A DNA stretch of 64,000 bases from Hypericibacter sp049323455 (GCA_049323455.1 JBMONF010000038.1:1-64000); one strand, 5' to 3'; numbered from the stretch's first letter, positions 32,376-43,122 are shown. Made by a program: numbers and translations. The notes: a model not told the origin generated them from the letters alone.

Positions 32376-32612
32376 CCGCTCGCTATCGCTCGCGGCCTCC
32401 CCCTCAAGGCAGGGCAATCGCATGTGGCTGCGGAGCGGATTTCCTCGCCCTTCGAGACGGGCCTTCGGCCCTCCGCGAGGCGTGAGGAAATCCGCGAGAT
32501 TTCGTGAGACCCCCTCGTCCTGAGGAGGCCGCGAAGCGGCCGTCTCGAAGGATGAGGGCGTCACATGCGATACCCCTGCCCCTCAAGGGGGGAGGCGAAG
32601 GGCGACCACATG
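32376..32612. repeat. palindromic intergenic repeat hosting the 169-bp element
   Basis: CCTCCCC(C) before the element and GGGGGAGG after it would pair across a TCAA-type loop if 32410-32578 were removed. The sequence CCCCTCAAGG is present on both sides (32400-32409 and 32579-32588). A second C-rich/G-rich hairpin (CCTCCCCCTTGACGGGGCG...GGGTGGGGG) follows at about 32623-32660. Together these fill the 323-base gap 32361-32683; no gene was seen. Confidence 0.6.
32410..32578 (-). mobile_element. 169-bp MITE-like element, copy B (inverted)
   Basis: Identical over all 169 bases to copy A at 2328-2496 but in the opposite orientation. It lies between the Rieske gene and the 3' end of the chemoreceptor gene. 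Flanking direct repeats of 6-10 bp depend on how the end is drawn. The pair of identical inverted copies could let homologous recombination flip the 30-kb segment between them. Confidence 0.75.
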
Positions 32613-32683
32613 CTCTTTCACACCTCCCCCTTGACGGGGCGCGTAGCGCCGGGTGGGGGTGGTCCCGTGACGGATGCCAGCCC

Positions 32684-34366
32684 TTACGCCGCCCGCACCT
32701 CCTCGAGGAAGGCGCTGACGGTCTGGCCCAGCGCGCCGGCACGCTCGGCCAGCCGCTCGATCGAGGCCAGCATCTGCTGCGCCGACTGCCCGGTCTGCCC
32801 TGCCGCCGCCGACACCCCGCCGATGTGACCCGTCACGGCCTGCGTGCCCGTGGCCGCCGCCTGCACGTTGCGCGCGATCTCCTGGGTCGCGGCGCTCTGC
32901 TGCTCGATGGCCGCCGCGATCTCGGTCGCGATCTCCGAAATCTTGCCGATGGTCGAACCGATGCCGCCGATCGCCGTCACTGCCTCGCCCGACACGGTCT
33001 GGATGTCGGCGATCTGCGCCGCGATCTCCTCGGTCGCCTTGGCGGTCTGATTGGCCAGGTTCTTCACCTCCGACGCCACCACCGCGAAGCCCTTGCCGGC
33101 CTCGCCCGCGCGCGCCGCCTCGATCGTGGCGTTGAGCGCCAGCAGGTTGGTCTGCGCCGCGATATCGTTGATGAGGTTCACCACCTCGCCGATCTTTTGC
33201 GCTGCCGCGGCCAGGCCCTGCACCGTGCCGTTGGTGTGGCTCGCCTCCTCGACCGCCTGCTGGGCGATGTCGGTCGAGCGCTGCACCCGCGTGCCGATCT
33301 CGCCCACCGAGGCCGCGAGCTCGTCGGCGGCGCTCGCGACCGTGCCGACATTGGCCGCCGCCGACTGCGCCGCCTCGCTCACGGCAGCGGACCTGGCGGA
33401 GGTCTCGGCTGTGGCCGTCGTCATGGCTTCGGCCATCGCCTTCATGCCGTCGGTCGCGGCGTTCACTTCCTGCAGCAGGCCCGTAACGTTCTCGTCGAAC
33501 CGGCGCGACAACGCCTCCAGGCGCTGGGCGCGCGCCGCCTTGGCCTCCTGCTCGCGCCGCGTGGTTTCGGCCAGCTCCGCCGCGCGGACGGCGTTGTCCT
33601 TGAACACCTGGACCGCGGCGGCCATGCGGCCGATCTCGTCCCGACGCTCGCGCGCCGGGATCTCGACCGTCACGTCGCCGCCGGCGAGCTTGCCCATCGC
33701 CTCGGTCATGGCCACCGTCGGGCGCACCACCGTGCGCACCAGGCCTGCAGCCGACAGCAGCAGCAGCACGATGCCGATGCCCGATGCGATCAGGATCGCC
33801 GTCATGGCGATGCGTGCCATCTTACCTGCATTCCCTTGCGCGGCCGCGACCGAGGCCTCGATCTTCCGGTCCACGGCCGCCATGGCCGCTTCGATGTCGT
33901 CGAACGCCTTCACGAACCCGGGGAAATTGTTGTCCGCCTGGATCGGATCGTCGAAGGCCAGCGCCACGTTTTCCTGCGTCGCCTTGGCGAAGGCCTCGAG
34001 GCGCGGCGTCAGATCGGCCAGCGACGCCGCGATGTCCGGGGCCAGATCGAGCCTGGCGTTGGATTCGATCGCCGCCTTGACGATGCCGATCTGCTTGCCG
34101 ACGTCCTTCTCGATGCCTTCGCGCTGGGCATAGCCGCCGCGCGCGCCCTCGCGCATGGCCGCCACGAGGTCCGTGCGCAGGGCGTGGCGGACCTTGTCGA
34201 TCCGGAGCGTGTTGCTGAGCGCGGTCGAGGTGGTCACGACGGCGGCGAACTGCGCCTGCTGCTGGGTCGAGACCCAAAGCCCGACGCCGCCGACCGAAGC
34301 CAGCAGCAATGCGCTGAAAGCGCTCACGAAATAGAATTTTCGACCGAGCGAAAGCCGAGCGTCCAT
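32684..34366 (-). CDS. methyl-accepting chemotaxis protein
   Basis: A 560-residue chemoreceptor. An N-terminal membrane helix (FYFVSAFSALLLASVGGVGLWVS) is followed by a four-helix-bundle periplasmic sensor of about 150 residues, a second helix (IAMTAILIASGIGIVLLLLSAAGLV), a HAMP domain (RPTVAMTEAMGKLAGGDVTVEIPARERRDEIGRMA), and a long signalling coiled coil. The hairpin tip that binds CheA/CheW is conserved: NDIAAQTNLLALNATIEAARAGEAGKGFAVVASEVKNLA near residues 393-432. No CheR-tethering pentapeptide is seen at the C-terminus. The ligand is unknown. It is divergent from acs across 302 bases. Confidence 0.95.
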   Translation of the reverse strand: MDARLSLGRKFYFVSAFSALLLASVGGVGLWVSTQQQAQFAAVVTTSTALSNTLRIDKVRHALRTDLVAAMREGARGGYAQREGIEKDVGKQIGIVKAAIESNARLDLAPDIAASLADLTPRLEAFAKATQENVALAFDDPIQADNNFPGFVKAFDDIEAAMAAVDRKIEASVAAAQGNAGKMARIAMTAILIASGIGIVLLLLSAAGLVRTVVRPTVAMTEAMGKLAGGDVTVEIPARERRDEIGRMAAAVQVFKDNAVRAAELAETTRREQEAKAARAQRLEALSRRFDENVTGLLQEVNAATDGMKAMAEAMTTATAETSARSAAVSEAAQSAAANVGTVASAADELAASVGEIGTRVQRSTDIAQQAVEEASHTNGTVQGLAAAAQKIGEVVNLINDIAAQTNLLALNATIEAARAGEAGKGFAVVASEVKNLANQTAKATEEIAAQIADIQTVSGEAVTAIGGIGSTIGKISEIATEIAAAIEQQSAATQEIARNVQAAATGTQAVTGHIGGVSAAAGQTGQSAQQMLASIERLAERAGALGQTVSAFLEEVRAA

Positions 34367-34668
34367 GCCTGATATGCCCCCTGTGATCGCGGTTGTACGC
34401 GGGTCGCCCGGACCATAGGAAGGGCGAGTAAACGCCCTCTAAATTCGAGCGGTCGGGCAAAAGTCAGGCCCTGGCGCGGGTTTGCGCCAGCGCTCTTCGC
34501 CCGCGGGACCCGGCGCTTGTTCCGAAGCCCGGGTTCCGTCAATAATCCCTCTTCCAAACCCTTGGGGAGCCGGCGGAAACGGTCCGTCGCCCGCGAGCCG
34601 GGCGCCGCGACCAGGGCGCCCCGCGCGGAAAACCAGACCAGACACCGCTTGGGAGATTAGGAAGCGCC
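34367..34668. other. divergent intergenic region, chemoreceptor / acs
   Basis: A 302-base spacer that must carry both promoters. GGGCGAGTAAACGCCC near 34425 is a small inverted repeat. AGGAAGCGCC just before 34669 is the acs ribosome site. No repeat family or small gene was recognised. Confidence 0.4.
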
Positions 34669-36609
<1,941 letters not shown>

Positions 36610-36646
36610 GGGGTTAAAGCATTTCCCATTCGAATTGAGCCTTCCT

Positions 36647-36766
36647 TCGTCGCCCCGGCGAAAGCCGGGGCGCGGGACGGCCGCACGTCGCTGGCCTCCG
36701 GGTTCCCCGGCCGGCTTCGCCGGCAAACAGTAGCGGGCGAAGCCGGCGGGCGCAGGAACGGCGAGG
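36647..36766. repeat. GTCGCCCCGGCGAAAG palindromic repeat with a small nested palindrome
   Basis: The left part TCGTCGCCCCGGCGAAAGCC and the right part GCGCAGGAACGGCGAGG belong to the family seen uninterrupted at 51171-51250. Between them, 36708-36750 holds GCCGGCTTCGCCGGC and its mirror GGGCGAAGCCGGC, a small palindrome pair also inserted at 11821 and 11925. It lies between the convergent acs and SNase genes and may act as a bidirectional hairpin terminator. Confidence 0.55.
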
Positions 36767-36795
36767 GGTGAGATTCAAGCCGAACGAAACCCGCT

Positions 36796-37350
36796 CTAAT
36801 CGCACCAGCCGGCCTTGGTCCCGCCGCCATAGGTTCGCGCCAGCCCCGCGGCCAGCAGGGCCGCACTTGCATCGGTGCCGCGATCGGTTTCGACCCGGGC
36901 GACCACGCGCCCGCCATATTTGTCGTAGGCGATGTCGAGCAGGCGCAGGCTGCGGCCTTGCAGCAACGCGATCAAACGCTCGCGCGCGGCGGCGGCCTTC
37001 TCTCTTTCGGCGCGGCAGGCGCCGTGCAGCTCGGGCGCATCGATGCCGGCCAGCCGCACCGAGGTCTCGACCGACGTGCCGAGCCAGACATGGGCGCGCA
37101 CCGTGATCGTGTCGCCGTCGATCACCTCGATCAGGTCGGCCGGGACCGGCCCGGGCAGGCTGCGCTCGCCGGCAAGCGCCCGAGGCGCAAGCGCCAGCAA
37201 CAAGAACAAGAGAGCCGGCGGCAAAAAAGCCGGGGCCGAGAGCGGCGGCGCAACGAGGGCCCGGCCGCGCCAGCTGCACAGAACGAACCGGACCCGGCCG
37301 GGCCGCATCCGACAGAGCCAACCGGCGATTGATGTTCTATATTTGTTCAC
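36796..37350 (-). CDS. thermonuclease (SNase-like) family protein
   Basis: A 184-residue SNase-like OB-fold nuclease. After a hydrophobic N-terminal segment (PALLFLLLALAPRALAG) that looks like an uncleaved anchor or a late signal peptide come VIDGDTITVRAHVWLG, VRLAGIDAPELHG, and a C-terminal KYGGRVVARVETDRG. The last two motifs hold the catalytic Arg/Glu region. The calcium-site aspartates are in IDGDT. It may cleave nucleic acid in the periplasm, or be one of the inactive-looking members of this family. The first 40 residues are unusual for a signal peptide, and a start at Met15 is possible. It lies 99 bases downstream of the DUF1674 gene. Confidence 0.85.
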   Translation of the reverse strand: MNKYRTSIAGWLCRMRPGRVRFVLCSWRGRALVAPPLSAPAFLPPALLFLLLALAPRALAGERSLPGPVPADLIEVIDGDTITVRAHVWLGTSVETSVRLAGIDAPELHGACRAEREKAAAARERLIALLQGRSLRLLDIAYDKYGGRVVARVETDRGTDASAALLAAGLARTYGGGTKAGWCD

Positions 37351-37449
37351 AGCTTATGATCGGCCCGCATCAGGCCGGGATCAAGTGGCTCTCAAACAGA
37401 AGCCGGGGTCCGTCGGGCGCTCTCGCTTCCCGGCGCGCGGGAAGCGCGT

Positions 37450-37635
37450 TCAGAAGTCGGTGCAGCGCCCGCCCACCTCCCAGTCGCCATAGCGCGTGGG
37501 CTCCGGGCCCTTGGGGCCGCCGATCTCGCGCGGGCGGGCGCTCTCCGGCGGCTTCGCGTTCGGCGCGGATCCGGCCGCGGGCGCGGGCCCGGCGGCCGGC
37601 TTGGCCGTCGGATCGGGAGGAGGCATTTTCACCAT
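37450..37635 (-). CDS. DUF1674 protein (SDHAF4-like succinate dehydrogenase assembly factor)
   Basis: A 61-residue protein with a Pro/Ala-rich, disordered N-terminus and the strictly conserved C-terminal motif EIGGPKGPEPTRYGDWEVGG followed by RCTDF. This motif defines DUF1674 and its eukaryotic relative SDHAF4/Sdh8, which binds flavinated SdhA before complex II assembly. Short length and motif position at the extreme C-terminus are normal. It is divergent from htpX, an arrangement common in alphaproteobacteria, and upstream of the SNase gene on the same strand. Confidence 0.93.
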   Translation of the reverse strand: MVKMPPPDPTAKPAAGPAPAAGSAPNAKPPESARPREIGGPKGPEPTRYGDWEVGGRCTDF

Positions 37636-37799
37636 GATGGCGCCAGGTTAATCAGGGCGAGGAGGGGCGGCAAGGGCGGCACCGCCCGGCCCGGATTTCT
37701 CACAGGCTGATGGAATTCCGAGCCCGAAACGCGGAAGACGCCGCGCGGGAAGCAGCCGGCCGCCGATTGGAGCGGGGCCAGCGGCCGGTGCCGCATCGG

Positions 37800-37825
37800 C
37801 TTGAACCGGTGGCGAAAATCCATAT
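37800..37825 (+). promoter_or_regulatory. candidate heat-shock (RpoH) promoter of htpX
   Basis: CTTGAA at 37800-37805 is followed after 14 bases by CCATAT at 37820-37825, similar to the sigma-32 pattern of CTTGAA and a CC-rich, AT-ended -10 box. It lies 53 bases before the htpX start codon, and htpX is a heat-shock gene in several bacteria. The spacing is acceptable but the -10 match is partial. Confidence 0.35.
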
Positions 37826-37878
37826 GTGAAAGGCGGTTGTGTCGACGCCCAATAGGGTGAGGGAGCCGAGAGAAAACG

Positions 37879-38808
37879 ATGCCCTATTTCCGCACCGCGT
37901 TGCTGCTGGCGGCCATGACCGGTCTGTTCCTCGCCGTGGGCTGGCTCATCGGCGGCCCCAACGGCATGGCGATCGCCTTCCTGGTGGCGCTGGGCCTCAA
38001 CCTGTTCGCGCTGTGGAACAGCGACCGCATGGTGCTGGCGCTCTATGGCGCGCGCGAGGTCGACGACGCGCGGGCGCCGGAGCTGCTCGCCATCGTGCGC
38101 CAACTGGCGCAGCGCGCGGGCCTGCCGATGCCCCGCGTCTTCATCGTCGAGAACCCGCAGCCCAACGCCTTTGCGACCGGCCGCAGCCCGAAGAACGCCG
38201 CGGTCTGCGTCACCACCGGTCTCGTCAAGCTGCTCGACCGCGAGGAGATCGCGGGCGTCATCGCGCACGAGCTCTCGCACATCCAGCACCGCGACACCCT
38301 CACCATGACGCTGACCGCGACGCTCGCGGGCGCCATCGGCATGCTCGCCAACTTCGCCTTCTTCTTCGGCGGGCGCGACCGCAACAACCCGCTGGGCGTG
38401 TTCGGCATCCTCATGGTGATGATCCTGGCGCCGCTGGCGGCCACGCTGGTGCAGCTCGCCATCAGCCGCGGGCGCGAATACGAGGCCGACCGGCGCGGGG
38501 CCGAGATCTGCGGCAACCCGCTCTGGCTCGCCTCGGCGCTCGGCAAGCTCGGTCAAGCGAGCGGGCGAATTTCCAACCGCGAGGCCGAGGCCAATCCGGC
38601 GACGGCCCCGCTCTTCATCGTCAACCCGCTGCACGAGCATGCGGTCGACAATCTGTTCGCCACCCACCCGAGCCTCGAGAACCGCATCGCGCGCCTCGAA
38701 GCCATGGCGGGGGAGAGGCGCGGCGGTGCCGGCTTCGCCGCGCAAGGCTCGGTGCCCGCTGCCGGTGCCGCGCCCTCGCCCTGGGGGCGGCGCGGCCCCT
38801 GGGGTTAA
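37879..38808 (+). CDS. htpX: membrane zinc metalloprotease HtpX
   Basis: A 309-residue M48-family inner-membrane protease involved in quality control of membrane proteins. N-terminal helices are TALLLAAMTGLFLAVGWLIGG and GMAIAFLVALGLNLFALWN. The zinc motif is VIAHELSHIQHRD, with the third ligand in SRGREYEADRRGAEI. A second pair of helices (LTATLAGAIGMLANFAFFFGG and FGILMVMILAPLAATLVQLAI) follows the HELSH motif. The C-terminus is Gly/Pro-rich. It is the first gene of the htpX, rsmB, rpe, heparinase-like series. Confidence 0.97.
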   Translation: MPYFRTALLLAAMTGLFLAVGWLIGGPNGMAIAFLVALGLNLFALWNSDRMVLALYGAREVDDARAPELLAIVRQLAQRAGLPMPRVFIVENPQPNAFATGRSPKNAAVCVTTGLVKLLDREEIAGVIAHELSHIQHRDTLTMTLTATLAGAIGMLANFAFFFGGRDRNNPLGVFGILMVMILAPLAATLVQLAISRGREYEADRRGAEICGNPLWLASALGKLGQASGRISNREAEANPATAPLFIVNPLHEHAVDNLFATHPSLENRIARLEAMAGERRGGAGFAAQGSVPAAGAAPSPWGRRGPWG

Positions 38809-38915
38809 TTCGTAAAAGGCGGCAGCCCGCTCAGCCGGTGCCGCTCGATTCGTTTCTCGTGTGACGGCAATTTTCTTGTGACGGATCGGGCCGGCTTAGG
38901 GCAAAAGAGCCGCCC

Positions 38916-40334
38916 ATGAGCCGACCGCCGCGACGACCGCGCCAACCCGAAGCGAAAGTTGTTAAAGGCAAGCCGAAGGGCGCAAGGTCCGCCGGCTCAC
39001 CTGCGCTTGGCACGCAGTCGGACAGCCCGCAGCATCCGGCACCGACACCCTCGCCGTCGGCGCGCCGCGTCGCGCTCGATCTTCTGTCCGGGGCCTTGCG
39101 CCGGCGCCGCCCGCTCGACGAGGCCTTCGGCGCGCATCCGGCGCTCTCGCAGTTGGAGCCGCGCGACCGCGCCTTCGCGCGCACGCTCGCCGCCACGAGC
39201 TTGCGCCGGCTGGGCCAGATCGATGCGGTGCTCGCGCGCTGCCTCGAGCGGCCGCTGCCGGCGCAAGGTGCGGCCGCCCAGGACGCGCTCAGGCTCGGCG
39301 CCTGCCAGTTGCTGTTCCTCGGCACGCCCGCCCACGCCGCGGTGGCCGAGACCATGGCGATCCTGCCGCCCGCGGCCACACCCTATCGCGGCCTCGTCAA
39401 TGCCGTGCTGCGCCGGCTGGCGCGCGAGGGTGCCACGATGCTGCGCGACATCCCCGAGATCCCGACCAACACGCCGGCCTGGCTGTGGCAGGGCTGGATC
39501 GCGGCCTATGGCGAGGCGACCGCGCGCGCGATCGCCGCCCGGCATCTGATCGAGCCGCCGCTCGATCTCACCCTGAAGAACGGAGCCGAGCGCGCGCAAT
39601 GGGCCGACCGGCTCGGCGCCGAGATCCTTCCCAGCGGCAGCCTGCGCTTGCGCGAGGCCGGCGCCATCGAGGCCCTGCCGGGATTCGCGCAAGGCGCCTG
39701 GTGGGTGCAGGACGCGGCGGCCGCCTTCCCGGCGCGCCTCCTGGGCGATGTCGCGGGCCGGCATGTGGTCGATCTCTGCGCGGCACCCGGGGGCAAGACC
39801 CTGCAGCTTGCGGCAAGCGGTGCCCGCGTGACCGCGCTCGATCGCTCGCCCGAGCGTCTGAAGCGCGTCGCCGAGAATTTATCGCGCACCGGGCTTGCCG
39901 CCGATTGCGTCGCGGCCGATGCCGCCGAATGGCAGCCGCCGGAGCCCGCCGACGCCGTGCTGCTCGATGCGCCCTGCTCGGCGACCGGCACCATCCGCCG
40001 CCATCCCGACCTGCCCTGGATCAAGCGGCCGGAAGAGATCGCCGACCTGCCGGCCCTGCAGCGCCGGCTGCTCGAGGCCGCGATCGCCATGACGCGGCCG
40101 GGCGGCCTCGTCGTCTATGCCGTCTGCTCGCTGGAGCCGGCAGAAGGCGAGCGGCTGGTGGCGAAGCTCTTGGCCGAGCGCGCGCCGGTCGAGCGCGTGC
40201 CCGTCCGCGCGGCCGAGATCGGCGCGCCGCCCGACGCCATCACGCGCTCGGGCGAGCTGCGCACCTTGCCGTGCCACTGGGCCGACAAGGGCGGCATGGA
40301 CGGCTTCTACGCGGTCAAGCTCAGGCGGCGATAG
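38916..40334 (+). CDS. rsmB: 16S rRNA (cytosine-967-C5)-methyltransferase RsmB
   Basis: A 472-residue RNA m5C methyltransferase. A basic, low-complexity N-terminus (residues 1-48) precedes a NusB-like RNA-binding domain (ARRVALDLLSGALRRRRPLDEAF to about residue 180). The SAM-binding core is VVDLCAAPGGKTLQLAASGARVTALDRS. Both cysteines of the m5C mechanism are present, in LLDAPCSATGTIRRHPD and VYAVCSLEPAEGE. Length is slightly above the usual value because of the N-terminal extension. Its place after htpX and before rpe is a common alphaproteobacterial order. Confidence 0.94.
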   Translation: MSRPPRRPRQPEAKVVKGKPKGARSAGSPALGTQSDSPQHPAPTPSPSARRVALDLLSGALRRRRPLDEAFGAHPALSQLEPRDRAFARTLAATSLRRLGQIDAVLARCLERPLPAQGAAAQDALRLGACQLLFLGTPAHAAVAETMAILPPAATPYRGLVNAVLRRLAREGATMLRDIPEIPTNTPAWLWQGWIAAYGEATARAIAARHLIEPPLDLTLKNGAERAQWADRLGAEILPSGSLRLREAGAIEALPGFAQGAWWVQDAAAAFPARLLGDVAGRHVVDLCAAPGGKTLQLAASGARVTALDRSPERLKRVAENLSRTGLAADCVAADAAEWQPPEPADAVLLDAPCSATGTIRRHPDLPWIKRPEEIADLPALQRRLLEAAIAMTRPGGLVVYAVCSLEPAEGERLVAKLLAERAPVERVPVRAAEIGAPPDAITRSGELRTLPCHWADKGGMDGFYAVKLRRR

Positions 40335-40477
40335 CCGGCGTTTCGCTCGCCGCCCGAGTCGCGAATCGGATCGGCCCGTCACCCGCGACTCGGGACAAAG
40401 CCGGGGCGCGACCTTCGCCGCCTTCCCAAGCCGGCCGGCGCCTGCTAGTGCATCCTCACGTTAAGCAGAGTCGAACA

Positions 40478-40575
40478 CCCCCTCACCCTTCCCTCTCCCC
40501 CACTTGCGTGGGGGGAGGGTTGAGAAGGGTCGGCGAGGCCGAGGGCCGAGCCTTGCCCGAAGCTGGGTGAGGGGG
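40478..40575 (+). repeat. complete copy of the ~100-bp CCCTCACCC/GGGTGAGGG intergenic repeat
   Basis: CCCCTCACCCTTCCCTCTCCCCC opens the unit and GCCCGAAGCTGGGTGAGGGGG closes it, so the ends are mutually inverted (CCCTCACC / GGTGAGGG). An inner hairpin CTCCCCCACTTGCGTGGGGGGAG follows the left end, in shortened form CTCCCCCA/TGGGGGGAG. The other full copy is at 61384-61481 in the opposite direction. It lies between rsmB and rpe, and with a short GC-rich lead-in fills the 294-base gap. Confidence 0.7.
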
Positions 40576-40628
40576 CGGTGCATCGAGCCCAACTGACGTT
40601 GCACCAACGAACCCGTCGCGAGGTCTTC

Positions 40629-41309
40629 ATGCGTCAGCCCACCCGCATCGCGCCGTCGATCCTGTCCGCCGATTTCGCGCGCCTCGGCGAGGAGGTGCGC
40701 GCGCTCGACGCCGCGGGCGCGGACTATATTCATGTCGACGTGATGGACGGCCATTTCGTGCCCAACATCACGATCGGGCCTCAGGTGGTGAAGGCGCTCC
40801 GGCCGCACAGCAAGCGGCCCTTCGACGTGCATCTGATGATCTCGCCGGTGGACCCTTACGTGCCCGAGTTCGCGGCGGCCGGCGCCGACATCATCACCGT
40901 GCATCCCGAGGCGGGCCCGCATCTCCACCGCACCATCCAGCTCATCAAGTCGCTCGGCAAGAAGGCCGGTGTCGCGCTCAATCCCGCGACCTCGGTGGCG
41001 GCGGTCGAGCCGGTCCTGGCCGAGATCGACCTGGTGCTGGTGATGTCGGTCAATCCCGGCTTCGGCGGCCAGCAGTTCATCCGGAGCCAGCTCGAGAAGA
41101 TCGCCACGCTCCGGCACATGATCGACGCGGTCCTGGCCGGCACGCCCGGGCGCAGCATCGATCTCGAGGTCGATGGCGGCATCAACGACATCACGGCGGC
41201 GGACGCGGTCCGGGCCGGCGCCGACCTGCTGGTGGCCGGCACGGCGACCTTCAACGGCGGTGCCGCGGCCTACGCCGACAATATCCGCCGGCTGCGTCAG
41301 GCGGGTTGA
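40629..41309 (+). CDS. rpe: ribulose-phosphate 3-epimerase
   Basis: A 226-residue TIM-barrel enzyme interconverting ribulose 5-phosphate and xylulose 5-phosphate in the pentose phosphate and Calvin pathways. Visible marks are RIAPSILSADFARLGEEV, the metal site YIHVDVMDGHFVPNITIGP, HLMISPVD, VMSVNPGFGGQQFI, and the phosphate-binding DLEVDGGINDITA and LVAGTATFNG. The ATG at 40629 gives the usual N-terminus; an earlier in-frame ATG at 40578 lies inside the repeat region. It is followed by the heparinase-like gene after 19 bases. Confidence 0.96.
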   Translation: MRQPTRIAPSILSADFARLGEEVRALDAAGADYIHVDVMDGHFVPNITIGPQVVKALRPHSKRPFDVHLMISPVDPYVPEFAAAGADIITVHPEAGPHLHRTIQLIKSLGKKAGVALNPATSVAAVEPVLAEIDLVLVMSVNPGFGGQQFIRSQLEKIATLRHMIDAVLAGTPGRSIDLEVDGGINDITAADAVRAGADLLVAGTATFNGGAAAYADNIRRLRQAG

Positions 41310-41328
41310 AACGGGCGGCGGGACGGCG

Positions 41329-43122
41329 ATGGCCCCCGCGATCGACAAGGCCCGCCATGCGGCCGCCGCCTCGCTGAGGCGGGTGCGCGGCCGCATGACG
41401 ATGCCGCGGCCCTTGCGCGACCTCCTCGCGCGCTGGCAGCGCCTGCGCGCCCTGCCCGAGGGCTTGCCGATCGAGCGGTTGCGTTACGCGCTGGTGAGCC
41501 GGCTGCCGCGCGCAGCCTCTCGCAAGAACGCCGGCGCGCTCGCCGCGCCGGGTCCGGGCGTCTGGCCGGGAATCCCCGAGCGCGGCCGCGCGCTCTTGGC
41601 CGGCGAGATCGAGCTGCTCGGCCGCAGGCTGCCGGTGTCCGATCCGTTCTGGGGCCTCGCGCTCGACAATCCGCATCTTGCGGCCGAGTTCTACGGCTTC
41701 GCCTGGCTCGCCGATCTGGTCGCGGCTGGCGAGCCCGGCGTCGCGCTGGCGCGCCGCCTGGTGGCGCAATGGATCGCGGCGCCGGAAAGCCGGACACGCA
41801 GGGTCCTGCATCCCGCCATTGCCGGCCCGCGCCTGGCGCGCTGGCTGCAGTCGGCCGACCGGCTGCTCGGCGGCGGCGACGCGAGCTTCGACGAACGGTT
41901 CCGGCGGCGCATCGCCGAGGAAGCCGATGGGCTCGCTCGCATGCTTCCGGGCGGGCTCCCCGGCAGCACCCTGATCGGCGCCGTCAAGGGGCTGGCTCTG
42001 GCTGGGCTGGCGCTGCCCGATGCCGAGCGCTGGCGCAAGCAGGCGGAGGCGCTCGTCGAGCGCGAGCTTCAGCGCCAGATCCTGCCCGACGGCGGCCATG
42101 TCGAGCGCAGCCCGTCGCGCCAGCTCCAGCTGCTGCGCGATCTGGCGGATGTCGCCATCGCCTTCCTGCGGGCCGGGCAGGACGTGCCGCCAACGATCCT
42201 CGGCGCAGCGCGCGCTCTGACGCCGCTGCTGCGGCTGCTTCAGCATGGCGATGGCGGCTTGGCGCTCTTCAACGGCAGCAACGAGGAAACGGCGGGGCTG
42301 ATCGAGACCGTGCTGACGGCCGTCGGCGAGACGCCGCAAGCGCCGACCCAGGCGCCGCAGACGGGCTTCCAGCGCGCCGCTGCCGGGCGGCTGCTTCTGC
42401 TGGTCGAATCCGGGCGGCCGGCGGCGCCCGGCTACGATCTCGGCGCCCATGCCGGCACCTTCGCCATCGAGATCAGCCACGGGCGCGAGCGGATCGTCAC
42501 CGGCTGCGGGGCGCATCCGGGCGATCCGCGCTGGGAGGAGGCGCTGCGCGCGACCGCCGCCCATTCCACCCTGACGCTGGCCGACACCAATTCGAGCCTG
42601 CTGCTGCCGGGCGACGGGCTCGGCCATCGCCCCGGCTATGTCAGCTGCAAGCGCGAGGAGCAGGACGGCAATGTCTGGCTCGAGATGGCGCATGACGGCT
42701 ATGGCGAGGCCTTCGGCCTCGTCCATCGCCGCCGGCTCTATCTCGCAGGCAGCGGCGAGGACCTGCGCGGCGAGGACCGGCTCGAGCCCCTTGCCGGCGA
42801 GCGCGCGCCGGACCCGCGCGGCGGGAACGCAGCGCCCGCGCCGGTGCCCTTCGCGCTGCGCTTCCACCTCCATCCCGAGGTGCAAGCGACGCTGGCGCAG
42901 AACGGGCGCGCGGCGCTGCTGCGCCTGCCTTCGGGCCTGGGCTGGCGCCTGCGCGCCGAGGGCGGCGCGATGAGCCTTGCCGACAGCGTTTATTGCGGCC
43001 GGCGCGGGCAGATCCGCCGCAGCCAGCAGATCCTCGTCGAGGGCCGCCATGCGGGCGGCGAAACCTCGATCCGCTGGGCGCTCGGCCGCGAGCAGCGAAG
43101 GAAGGCGAAGCCGGTATCGTAG
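41329..43122 (+). CDS. heparinase II/III family protein
   Basis: A 597-residue protein with an N-terminal helical (alpha/alpha toroid) region and a C-terminal beta-rich heparinase II/III domain. The best landmarks are RVLHPAIAGPRLARWLQSADRLL, LPDGGHVERSPSRQLQLLRDL (the toroid segment), and AHSTLTLADTNSSLLLPGD with RPGYVSCKREEQDG in the beta domain. Family members are polysaccharide lyases, but this alphaproteobacterial branch, usually placed between rsmB/rpe and purH, has no known substrate. No signal peptide is evident from the ATG at 41329. Here purH lies 8 kb away, separated by the restriction and polysaccharide genes. Confidence 0.85.
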   Translation: MAPAIDKARHAAAASLRRVRGRMTMPRPLRDLLARWQRLRALPEGLPIERLRYALVSRLPRAASRKNAGALAAPGPGVWPGIPERGRALLAGEIELLGRRLPVSDPFWGLALDNPHLAAEFYGFAWLADLVAAGEPGVALARRLVAQWIAAPESRTRRVLHPAIAGPRLARWLQSADRLLGGGDASFDERFRRRIAEEADGLARMLPGGLPGSTLIGAVKGLALAGLALPDAERWRKQAEALVERELQRQILPDGGHVERSPSRQLQLLRDLADVAIAFLRAGQDVPPTILGAARALTPLLRLLQHGDGGLALFNGSNEETAGLIETVLTAVGETPQAPTQAPQTGFQRAAAGRLLLLVESGRPAAPGYDLGAHAGTFAIEISHGRERIVTGCGAHPGDPRWEEALRATAAHSTLTLADTNSSLLLPGDGLGHRPGYVSCKREEQDGNVWLEMAHDGYGEAFGLVHRRRLYLAGSGEDLRGEDRLEPLAGERAPDPRGGNAAPAPVPFALRFHLHPEVQATLAQNGRAALLRLPSGLGWRLRAEGGAMSLADSVYCGRRGQIRRSQQILVEGRHAGGETSIRWALGREQRRKAKPVS

